Part shown: positions 1 to 6,275 of the stretch, one piece after another | Position numbering within the stretch: position 1 is the first letter of the stretch | Layout of the letters: every line of letters begins with the position of its first letter | From: DASRBO01 sp035653595 | GTDB taxonomy: Bacteria; Actinomycetota; Acidimicrobiia; Acidimicrobiales; JAJPHE01 | Direction of reading: 5' to 3' | DNA: 14,522 nucleotides | Assembly (NCBI GenBank): GCA_035653595.1 | Contig: DASRBO010000166.1 | Location: 1 to 14,522, forward strand | Notes under the pieces: generated by a model | The model's database searches: none | The model's input: the letters and a program-made list of their open reading frames with translations, nothing else | What the model was told of the DNA's origin: nothing | Made by a program: the position numbers and the translations under genes

Positions 1-529
1 TGGTGTCGAGGTACTTGGCGAACACCTCGACGTGGCGGGCCTCGTCCATCACCTGGGTGGAGGCGTAGTACTTGGCGTCGATCCAGGGGACGGTCTCGAC
101 GATCTTCGCCGTGCACACCAGGGCGCCCTGCTCACCGTGCATGAACTGGGACAGCATCCAGTTCTGCTGCTCGACCCCGAACTGGATCCACTCCCGCTCC
201 CCCCACTTGGCCACCGGGGTGCCCTGGAACTCGGCCGGAAGCATGGAGGCGAAGCCCGGAACCGTCGCCATGCCCATCTGGGTGGCCAGCTCCTCCTGGT
301 CCACCTCGGTGTCCCAGGGCAGGTCGGTCTCCCCGTTCCACTGGGATCCCTTGGCCTTCTCGTAGAGGCGGCCCAGCTGGGGGCGGCTGCGCTCGTAGTC
401 CCAGGTGAAGATGGCGTCGGCGTTGTCCTGGACGGCATGGACGACCTCGTCCACGTCCGTGTTGGTTATGGCCAGGATGGCGTCGAGGTCGTTGACGTTC
501 TCCCGCCCCAGAATCTCCTGATACGACAA
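1..529 (-). CDS. Ferritin-like diiron protein, AurF/R2-like (C-terminus outside window)
   Basis: The visible 176 residues begin MSYQEILGREN and run off the left edge. They are largely helical and acidic. A glutamate in MHGEQGAL is followed 30 residues later by the glutamate of VMDEARHVEVF. This E-x29-E-x2-H spacing fits one half of a carboxylate-bridged diiron site, as in AurF-type N-oxygenases, R2-like oxidases and related ferritin-like proteins. The second half-site would lie beyond the edge, so the reaction cannot be named; an oxygen-activating oxidase or oxygenase is the family expectation. The start is TTG at 529-527. A strong Shine-Dalgarno AGGGGG sits 7 nt upstream, an in-frame TAG lies further upstream, and no ATG or GTG lies between, so TTG is the only sensible start. 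The gene follows the S53 peptidase gene but is separated from it by a strong hairpin and a candidate promoter, so it is probably its own transcription unit. Confidence 0.8.
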   Translation of the reverse strand, partial: MSYQEILGRENVNDLDAILAITNTDVDEVVHAVQDNADAIFTWDYERSRPQLGRLYEKAKGSQWNGETDLPWDTEVDQEELATQMGMATVPGFASMLPAEFQGTPVAKWGEREWIQFGVEQQNWMLSQFMHGEQGALVCTAKIVETVPWIDAKYYASTQVMDEARHVEVFAKYLDT

Positions 530-574
530 GACACTTCCCCCTGACGCTCGCTGGACCCGGTAGTCCGCGGCCCC

Positions 575-604
575 ACGCTACCGGCCTGACGAGGCCCGGC
601 CCAA
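575..604 (-). promoter_or_regulatory. Weak candidate promoter for the ferritin-like gene
   Basis: On the minus strand TTGGGC (604-599) and TAGCGT (580-575) are separated by 18 nt, placing a start site about 40 nt before the TTG codon. The -35 match is poor. The spacer carries an imperfect inverted repeat (CCGGCCT / AGGCCCGG, 581-599) that could instead be a second hairpin trailing the peptidase transcript. Position is the main support. Confidence 0.25.
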
Positions 605-624
605 GCGGGCCCGCCCTCCGCGGC

Positions 625-658
625 GGGGGCCGCCCGCCATCGCTGGCGAGCGGCCCCC
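625..658 (-). terminator. Strong hairpin, probable terminator of the S53 peptidase gene
   Basis: A 9-bp perfect GC stem (625-633 with 650-658) continues past one C/A mismatch into a 5-bp inner stem (635-639 with 644-648) closed by a 4-nt loop. It begins 28 nt after the peptidase stop codon and ends about 95 nt before the next start. There is no T-tract, as is common for terminators of very GC-rich actinobacteria. The symmetry works in either direction, but only minus-strand transcription is expected here. Confidence 0.6.
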
Positions 659-686
659 CACACGGGCTCGGACGGGCCGGCCGGGC

Positions 687-3188
687 CTAACCCTTGCCCT
701 TGCCCTTGCCCTTGGCGCCCTTGCCACCACCGGAGGTGGAGGTGGTAGGGGCGGACGGCAGGACGTAGGAGCAACTAGCCGACTCGGAGTCGGCGGTAAG
801 GGTGAGCACGCCGAGCCAGCGCTGGGCCAGGATCGTCATGCCGGTGAGGACGTCGCCCGAGGCCAGGGTGGGGCCCCCGGCGGCGGCCAGAGATGCGGCC
901 GGCACGTTGATGGTCACGGTGTTGTCGGTGGTGTCGAAGGTGCCCGTGGCCGGGCCGGTGGCCCCGGTCACCCCGCTGCTGACCACCTGGAAGGTGGTGC
1001 CACTCGGATCGCGGGCCGCCTCCAGGTAGTAGGAGCCTCCGTCGATGCTGAACTCGTAGCGGAAGTACTCGTCGGTCGGCAGGCCGTTGGGTGGGGTGGC
1101 GCTGAGGTTCTGCACCTTGATGGTGGCGGTCAGCACCGAGGTGGTGTAGTTCCAGCTGAGGTTGCCAGCGAGGATGTCCAGGTCGTCCTGGGACAGCGCC
1201 GGCTGGCCGTCGTCGACCACCCCGGCGATCTGGGTGGCATGTCCCTGGGTCCCGCTGATCTGGTTGGCGCCCGCCGGGCAGGAGTTGGTGACGCCCCCGC
1301 CGGTGCCGCCGGTGCCCCCGCCGGAGGTGCCCCCGGACGTGCCCCCGACCACCGGGCAGCTCGTGCCGCAGGAGGGGGTGGTGGTGCCGTCCAGGTCGGT
1401 GGCGAGGTTGGTCACGTTGGGCGAGCCCCAGCCGCTGACGAAGTCCCAGCCCGGCGTGGCCGGATAGGGCCCGTTGTCGCCGACGGTTATGTCGAAGAAG
1501 TCACGGGCGTAGGCGGTGGCGTTGGCGCCCTGCTTGTAGAGGAGGGGGGCGGCGTAGCCGAGGCCGGTGCTGTCCCCGGCCGGGGCGGCGGCCTGCACCC
1601 GGGCCCACATGCCCTGCCACAGGGGCGCCGCCAGGCTGGTGCCGGCACCGGTGGAGGCGGCTCCGTTGTTGATGATGTCGTAGCCACTGAGCAGGTCACC
1701 GGACTGGGCGGCGACGTCGGGCACGGCCCGGCAGGTGGTCGAGGGAACCGGGCTGGGTGGGACGCTGGGCTGGCTGCCGTTGGCCTCCCAGTTCATGAAG
1801 TCGGTGTTGGTGACGCACGGCTCGAGCGCCGGGGGTCCCGAGGTGGTCTGCCAAGTGGGGGCGGCCTCGTACTTGCTGCTGCCGCCTCCGGTGCCGCTCC
1901 AGGCGTACTCGCTGAAGGAGCTGTTGTGGGCCTTCTCGGTGATCACCGTGCCGCCCACCGCCACCACGTAGGGGCTGGTCGAAGGGTACTCGGCGTCGAT
2001 GATCGGGGAGTTGGCCCCGGTGTTGACCACCAGGGCGCAACCGGCGCCCGAGTCGCCGGTGGAGACGAAGACGGTCCGCCCCTCGGCCTCGGCCTGCTGG
2101 AACAGGGCGTCGAAGGCGTTGCCCTCCAGGGCCATGTCGAGGGTCTCACAGCCCCCGAAGGAGGCGCTCATCTGCAGCGCCCCGGCCGGGTTGTTGACCC
2201 ACTTGGCCAGGACGTTGTCGAGGTCGGCGGCCAGGCTGTCCTGGGCCTCGTAAAGGGTGATGGCGCTCACGCCCGGGGCCATGCCGGTGGAGGCCTCGAC
2301 GTCGATGTCGGACTCGACGAGCCCGCTGCCGAGGGTGTCGCTGGAGGCACCCGGATCGACGTAGTTGTCCTGCCACACGAAGCTCAACGGCACATGGGGC
2401 AGAGCGGGGGTGAAGGAGTTCTCGAACGCCAGCAGGTCATTGGGCACCGTCGGGTCGAACTCCGCCTTCGAGCCCCACAGGAGGGTGGCCAGCTGCTGGC
2501 CCTGGCCGGTGTTGGCGGCCGGCTGGTTGTAGAGCTTCCACAGATCCGGCGCCGAGGTGTTGATGCTCGTCGGCACCCCGGAGGGCGGGGTGGGAGGCGA
2601 GGGCGGGATCGACAACGCCGGCTTGAACCGGACCGATGTGTTGAGGCCGCCGACGAAGACGATGCCGAGCCCGGCAGGGACCGTCGGCGCGCTGAGGTTC
2701 GCCACGAAGTCGGTGCCGTCGGGACCGCGGTAGCGGCCGAAGCCGGTGTGGAGCAGGGATCCCACCGCGCCCACCGTGCCCACGGCGAAGAGGCTGCGGG
2801 ACTGGAGGGGCTGGTCGGCCGGCACCTCGATGCCGCCGGAGTGGAGCCAGCTCCTCACTGCCGCGCCCTGGGCGGCGGTGACGCCGAAGCGCTGGTCGAA
2901 CAGGCCGGGGGTGAGGGGGCCGGCCTGGTGGGCGGCCTGGCGGGCCAGCAGGCTGGACAGGCCGGCGGGATCCTGGCCCCGCATCAGCACGACGATGTCG
3001 AGACGTTGGGCCGCCGGGGCCGCACCGAGGGCGGTGGCGCCCTGAAGGTGGGGGACGTCGGCCGACAGCACGGTTGGGGTCGCCGCCCCCGCACCCTGGG
3101 CCAGGCTCGGTGCCACCAGGGCGACGGCCAGGGTCGAGACGACGCCTGCCGCCAACGCCCGCGGACTGACCCACCGGTTCTTCTTCAC
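687..3188 (-). CDS. Secreted S53 family (sedolisin/kumamolisin) serine-carboxyl peptidase with extra C-terminal domain
   Basis: This 833-residue protein is a secreted acid endopeptidase. Residues 1 to about 36 form a signal peptide (basic KKNRWVSPR, hydrophobic core, Ala-rich cleavage region). About 55-190 is the pro-kumamolisin activation domain. The catalytic domain (about 205-600) shows the sedolisin residues: Glu292 and Asp296 in VESDIDVEAS, the oxyanion Asp379 in STGDSGAGC, and nucleophile Ser518 in GAGTSLAAPLW. The calcium site is visible as FFDIT (Asp566) and PGWDFVSGWGSP (Asp582). A Gly/Thr/Ser linker (613-633) leads to a beta-rich domain of about 170 residues bracketed by Cys637 and Cys806, then a GGKGAKGKGKGKG tail. 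There is no LPXTG sorting signal, so it is probably released or held by charge. The GTG start at 3188 is chosen over an out-of-frame ATG 2 nt upstream because GGAGG sits 5 nt away and it opens the signal peptide. The family typically works at low pH. Confidence 0.93.
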   Translation of the reverse strand: MKKNRWVSPRALAAGVVSTLAVALVAPSLAQGAGAATPTVLSADVPHLQGATALGAAPAAQRLDIVVLMRGQDPAGLSSLLARQAAHQAGPLTPGLFDQRFGVTAAQGAAVRSWLHSGGIEVPADQPLQSRSLFAVGTVGAVGSLLHTGFGRYRGPDGTDFVANLSAPTVPAGLGIVFVGGLNTSVRFKPALSIPPSPPTPPSGVPTSINTSAPDLWKLYNQPAANTGQGQQLATLLWGSKAEFDPTVPNDLLAFENSFTPALPHVPLSFVWQDNYVDPGASSDTLGSGLVESDIDVEASTGMAPGVSAITLYEAQDSLAADLDNVLAKWVNNPAGALQMSASFGGCETLDMALEGNAFDALFQQAEAEGRTVFVSTGDSGAGCALVVNTGANSPIIDAEYPSTSPYVVAVGGTVITEKAHNSSFSEYAWSGTGGGSSKYEAAPTWQTTSGPPALEPCVTNTDFMNWEANGSQPSVPPSPVPSTTCRAVPDVAAQSGDLLSGYDIINNGAASTGAGTSLAAPLWQGMWARVQAAAPAGDSTGLGYAAPLLYKQGANATAYARDFFDITVGDNGPYPATPGWDFVSGWGSPNVTNLATDLDGTTTPSCGTSCPVVGGTSGGTSGGGTGGTGGGVTNSCPAGANQISGTQGHATQIAGVVDDGQPALSQDDLDILAGNLSWNYTTSVLTATIKVQNLSATPPNGLPTDEYFRYEFSIDGGSYYLEAARDPSGTTFQVVSSGVTGATGPATGTFDTTDNTVTINVPAASLAAAGGPTLASGDVLTGMTILAQRWLGVLTLTADSESASCSYVLPSAPTTSTSGGGKGAKGKGKGKG

Positions 3189-3193
3189 GCATT

Positions 3194-3227
3194 CCTCCGC
3201 TCGGGATGGTCGCCGGAGCAGGCGACC
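3194..3227 (-). promoter_or_regulatory. Leader hairpin plus Shine-Dalgarno of the S53 peptidase gene
   Basis: In the minus-strand leader a perfect 7-bp hairpin (GGTCGCC, 6-nt loop, GGCGACC; 3227-3208) ends 9 nt before the GGAGG ribosome-binding site (3198-3194), itself 5 nt before the GTG codon. It may stabilise the transcript or tune translation. No known riboswitch consensus was recognised. The rest of the 183-bp gap up to the LysM gene stop (3228-3371) shows no gene and no promoter I can defend; a 10-bp palindrome CGCCCGGGCG lies within it. Confidence 0.4.
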
Positions 3228-3371
3228 GCGAGATTTCAGGCCGCGCTGTAATTCGGCGCCGGGCGGATCGGCTCCTTCCCGGTGGGTCCCATTCGGGCTA
3301 AACGCTCATATGCCGCGGACCGGGATCAGCCGCCCGGGCGCTCTGAGCCTGTGCGACCTCCGGATCGAGAT

Positions 3372-4286
3372 CTAGGAGGAGGCGAAGATGCGGGCGTAGT
3401 TCAGGATGCCGGTGACGTAGTGCATGGTGTCCCTGGACGGGCCCGACCTCAGGACCGAGGTCAGACCCTGGTAGTAGGCGGCCACCGCCAGCTTGGAGCT
3501 GCCTCCCGTCCTGCGCAGCAGGTAGCGCAGGTAGGCCGCCGCCATCCGGACGTTGTCGTCGGGCACCCGGGGGTTGAGCCGGGGGATGCCGATGAGCACG
3601 TTGCGGGTGAAGTTGACCGTCGACGGCTCCAGCTGCCCGATCCCGATGGCCCCGGTGCTGGAGACGATCTTCGACTGCCAGCCCGACTCCCACCACGTCA
3701 GGCCCTGCAGCAGGCCGGGGGGAAGGCCGTAGACCCGCGACCAGTAGTTGAGCGAAGCCAGCACGCCCGCTCGCGACGGGGTGATGGCCGGCAGCAGGCT
3801 GAGCGACGCCGCTGTCGGGGTGTTTGAGGCCAGGGGGGTCGAATAGTCGGCCAGCACGAAGTCGTCGCCGGGCACCGAGGGGAGGGCCAGCCGGGCACCG
3901 ACCTCGATGTGGTTGTAGTTGGTGATGTGGTTGAGGGAGGCGAGGTCGGCCATGGTCGTTCCGTAGCGGGCGGCCAGGGCGCTCAGGGTGTCGCCCGGGC
4001 GCACGGTCACGTATGAGCCGGCGGCGGTGACCGAGCGGGCGGCGCCGGAGGGCAGGAGAAGGTGGCTGCCGATGAGGATGTGGTCCGGGTCGGACAAGTG
4101 GTTGAGCACGATCAGCTCGCGCACGGTCGTCCCGTGGTGGGCGGCGATCGAGGACAGCGTGTCGCCGGGGCGGACCGTGACGGAGGCGGCGGCGGCCGTG
4201 GCCGGGATCACCAGACCAGCCGCGCCGACCGCGGCGGCCATGGCCCCCATGAGCCACTTTTTCAACACCAGCCTCTTTAGCAACAT
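3372..4286 (-). CDS. Secreted LysM-LysM lytic transglycosylase-like protein
   Basis: This is a 304-residue exported peptidoglycan-binding and probably peptidoglycan-cleaving protein. A signal peptide (1 to about 34: LLKRLVLKKW, hydrophobic Ala/Gly core, ATAAAA cleavage region) precedes two LysM repeats at about 36-79 and 92-136. Both begin VTVRPGDTLS and end in a LLLPS or LALPS strand. After a 40-residue linker comes an SLT-type domain (about 177-290). It has the catalytic Glu200 in LTWWESGWQS, the GAIGIGQLEPST motif and AYYQG, as in goose-lysozyme-like transglycosylases. It would cut glycan strands to 1,6-anhydroMurNAc ends, perhaps during growth or division. Start: the ATG at 4286 opens the signal peptide but lacks a Shine-Dalgarno. 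A TTG at 4265 has AAAGAGG 6 nt upstream and would give a slightly shorter, equally good signal peptide. Longer in-frame extension would cross the tRNA and is unlikely. Confidence 0.88.
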   Translation of the reverse strand: MLLKRLVLKKWLMGAMAAAVGAAGLVIPATAAAASVTVRPGDTLSSIAAHHGTTVRELIVLNHLSDPDHILIGSHLLLPSGAARSVTAAGSYVTVRPGDTLSALAARYGTTMADLASLNHITNYNHIEVGARLALPSVPGDDFVLADYSTPLASNTPTAASLSLLPAITPSRAGVLASLNYWSRVYGLPPGLLQGLTWWESGWQSKIVSSTGAIGIGQLEPSTVNFTRNVLIGIPRLNPRVPDDNVRMAAAYLRYLLRRTGGSSKLAVAAYYQGLTSVLRSGPSRDTMHYVTGILNYARIFASS

Positions 4287-4481
4287 GGAGGCCGATTTTG
4301 GCCACCCCGCCGGCTCATGTAAAGGCTGGGCGCAAATCGCTCCCCTAAGGGTTGACCTGGGAGGGGGCGGGGAGCGCCCGGGCCCGACAGCGCCGCGCCG
4401 GGCACGGGGCCGCCGGAGGAGGTCGTCTCGAGCCCGGACACGGTGTTGGGCGCTTCTGCGTCCGAACAGGCTCGCGTGGAG
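4287..4481. other. 195-bp gap between tRNA-Thr and the LysM gene
   Basis: No gene is visible. The stretch must hold the leader and probably the promoter of the LysM gene, but no convincing -35/-10 pair was found on the minus strand. A cyclic di-AMP (ydaO-type) riboswitch, which sits before many actinobacterial wall-hydrolase genes, was looked for by eye and its conserved core was not seen. Confidence 0.4.
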
Positions 4482-4554
4482 AGCCCGAGAGCGGAATCGA
4501 ACCGCTGACCTGCGCATTACGAGTGCGCTGCTCTGCCGGCTGAGCTACTCGGGC
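4482..4554 (-). tRNA. tRNA-Thr (anticodon CGT)
   Basis: A complete 73-nt cloverleaf: a perfect 7-bp acceptor stem (GCCCGAG / CTCGGGC), 4-bp D stem GCTC/GAGC with AGCCGGCA loop, anticodon stem GCGCA/TGCGC with loop CTCGTAA, AGGTC variable loop, and T stem AGCGG/CCGCT with loop TTCGATT. The anticodon CGT reads ACG. G1-C72, C2-G71 and the GU of the anticodon agree with threonine identity. The discriminator base is T, and CCA is not encoded, so it must be added after transcription. It starts only 13 nt after the holB stop codon, so it may be read through from the tmk-holB transcript and processed out. Confidence 0.97.
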
Positions 4555-4567
4555 GGAGCCCGGGATG

Positions 4568-5632
4568 CTACCTGGCGGCGTCGTCCAGCCTGATCAGAAG
4601 GGACTGCAGCAACAGGGCCTCGTTCGGGTTGCGCAGCAGGGCCTGGGCCGCCTCCTCCACGGCGGCGATGCAGCGGATCGCCGCCCCGGCCCGGCCCGCA
4701 GCCGGCGCATCCAGCCGGCGGCGGTAGGCCTCCACCAGGGCGGCCAAGCCCGCTCGGATCTCGTCGGTGCGGACCCGACGCTGCTCGCGGCGATGCCGGT
4801 CCTCCATCTCCCGAGCCATGCCCCGCTCGCCCCTGCTCTTGGCCTCGGCGGCGGCGGCGGCGACCTCCTCGGCCTGCACCGCCTTGAGCGGCTCTACCGC
4901 CGCATCGATACCCGCCAGCAGCCCGTCGACCAGGCGGGCGACGGTGGCGCCGGTGCCGTCGAGGGACTCGGGAACCGCCATCCATTCCGTCCGGCGGGCG
5001 GAGAAGCCAGGATCGCGCACCAGCAGCCGGGCCCGGTCCAGCCTTCCGCCGGCGGCCTGGGCCACCGCCGCGGCGGTGTCGGCGTCGGTGCCCTCGCTCT
5101 CGAGCACCTCGGACACCACGTCAGGCGACAGGGGTCCGAACGCGACCGCCACGCATCGACTGGCGATGGTCACCAGCTCGGGCGAGACGTGATCGGCGAT
5201 GATCACGAACACGGTGCTCGGCGGGGGCTCCTCGATGGTCTTGAGCAGCGCCGGAGCTGCCCGGCTGACCAGATGGAACTCGGTGAGCACCAGCACCTTG
5301 CGGCGGCCCTCGACCGGTGAACGGAGGGCGAGCCGGGTGATGTCGGCGGCGTCGCCGACGGTGATCGACGCCCCCGCCCGCTCCACCACCACCAGATCGG
5401 GATGGGCCCCGGCCACGGCGCGGCGGCAGTCGCTGCACTCGCCGCAGCCCCCGGAGGGGCACAGCAGGGCGGCGGCGAAGGCGCGGGCGGCCTGGAAACG
5501 GCCCGAACCGGGCGGCCCGACGAACACATAGGCGTGGACCGGCGAACGGGAGGCGGCAGCCAGTGTCTGCACCGCCCGCTCCTGGCCCCTGACGGTGCCC
5601 AGAACCGGTGGGACCGTCGTCGCCCCGCTCAC
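4568..5632 (-). CDS. holB: DNA polymerase III subunit delta' (clamp-loader ATPase-like)
   Basis: This is the delta' subunit of the replicative clamp loader, 354 residues; it joins DnaX and delta to open the sliding clamp. The AAA+ fold spans about 12-205. The P-loop-like GPPGSGR (39-45) has Arg where Lys is expected. The Walker B-like strand VLVLTEFH lacks the usual DE. Both fit delta' being a non-hydrolysing member. A zinc-binding set C58-x4-C63-x2-C66-x2-C69, the LLKTIEEPP helix and the SRC motif (158-160), which supplies the arginine finger to the neighbouring subunit, are present. The C-terminal third is Ala/Glu/Arg-rich and helical, with a charged stretch around 255-290 that looks coiled. 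The GTG start overlaps the tmk stop (GTGA), implying translational coupling. A start 63 nt upstream would lie wholly inside tmk and is rejected. Order topA-tmk-holB places it in a DNA-replication cluster. Confidence 0.92.
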   Translation of the reverse strand: MSGATTVPPVLGTVRGQERAVQTLAAASRSPVHAYVFVGPPGSGRFQAARAFAAALLCPSGGCGECSDCRRAVAGAHPDLVVVERAGASITVGDAADITRLALRSPVEGRRKVLVLTEFHLVSRAAPALLKTIEEPPPSTVFVIIADHVSPELVTIASRCVAVAFGPLSPDVVSEVLESEGTDADTAAAVAQAAGGRLDRARLLVRDPGFSARRTEWMAVPESLDGTGATVARLVDGLLAGIDAAVEPLKAVQAEEVAAAAAEAKSRGERGMAREMEDRHRREQRRVRTDEIRAGLAALVEAYRRRLDAPAAGRAGAAIRCIAAVEEAAQALLRNPNEALLLQSLLIRLDDAAR

Positions 5633-6264
5633 CGGCCCGGGCCCGCCGCCCTGGTCGGCCTGCGCCTGTCCGCCCAGGCCGAGTAGGCCGACCACACCCG
5701 GTCGGCCACCTCATCCACGGCTCCGTCGCCGTCCACCACCAGCCAGTTGGCCGGATCGGTGGCGGCCATCTCCTCGAAGCCGGCGTTGACCCGGGCGTGG
5801 AACTCCTCCCCGGCCGACTCCAGCCGGTCACCGGCGTTGCCAAGGCGGGCCAGCGCCACCGCCCGGGGAACCACGATCAGCACCACCAGCTCCGGCCACA
5901 GGCCGCTCGCCGCCCACGAGCACATCCGGCGCAGGTCGCCCAGGTCGAGGCCACGGCCGTAGCCCTGGTAGGCGAGGGTGGAGTGACTGAAGCGGTCGGC
6001 CACCACGTGGCGCCCCTCGGCCAGGGCGGGTGCCACCACTTCGGCGACGTGCTCGGCCCGGGCGGCCAGCATGAGCAGGGCCTCGGTGTGGGCGTCGATC
6101 GGCCCGGGCCGGTGCAGCACCAGCTGCCGGATCTCCTCGCCCAGGGCGGTGCCGCCCGGCTCGCGGGTGAGCACGGCACCGAGGCGATCTGCGAATCGGG
6201 CCGCCTGGGTCGACTTGCCCGAGGCCTCACCGCCCTCGAACGCGATCAGCCGGCCACGCGGCAT
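5629..6264 (-). CDS. tmk: Thymidylate kinase (dTMP kinase)
   Basis: Converts dTMP and ATP to dTDP, an essential step of dTTP supply in the cytosol. The 211-residue length is normal for the family. The P-loop is EGGEASGKSTQ (10-20, Lys17), followed by TREPGGT (33-39) for the base/phosphate region. DRFSHSTLAYQGYGRGLD (90-107) is the thymidylate kinase signature around the DR(Y/F) motif. The LID region is around 134-150 (ARLGNAGDR). The ATG at 6264 lies 11 nt after the topA stop with no strong Shine-Dalgarno, suggesting translation coupled to topA. The last bases overlap the holB start by 4 nt. The C-terminal RRRPTRAAGPGR tail is basic and probably disordered. Nothing catalytic seems missing. 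Confidence 0.96.
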   Translation of the reverse strand: MPRGRLIAFEGGEASGKSTQAARFADRLGAVLTREPGGTALGEEIRQLVLHRPGPIDAHTEALLMLAARAEHVAEVVAPALAEGRHVVADRFSHSTLAYQGYGRGLDLGDLRRMCSWAASGLWPELVVLIVVPRAVALARLGNAGDRLESAGEEFHARVNAGFEEMAATDPANWLVVDGDGAVDEVADRVWSAYSAWADRRRPTRAAGPGR

Positions 6265-6275
6265 GGTCCGAGTGC

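Noticed and set aside
1239..3251. 670-codon plus-strand open frame opposite the S53 peptidase
   Set aside because: Gly/Ala/Arg/Val-rich shadow of the peptidase codons, with no recognisable domain, while the minus strand shows a full catalytic set.
4287..4481. Possible cyclic di-AMP riboswitch before the LysM gene
   Set aside because: The conserved ydaO-type core was not recognisable by eye; a covariance-model search would be needed to revive the idea.
4287..4517. N-terminal extension of the LysM protein to 4517
   Set aside because: It would overlap the tRNA-Thr gene, is Arg/Pro-rich low-complexity, and would bury the evident signal peptide.
4482..4554. tRNA-Thr as an integration (att) site for a genomic island
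   Set aside because: No integrase, no repeated tRNA 3' end and no change in gene character on either side within the window.
5633..5695. Upstream start for holB at 5695
   Set aside because: It would lie entirely inside tmk; the GTG overlapping the tmk stop gives a normal delta' N-terminus.
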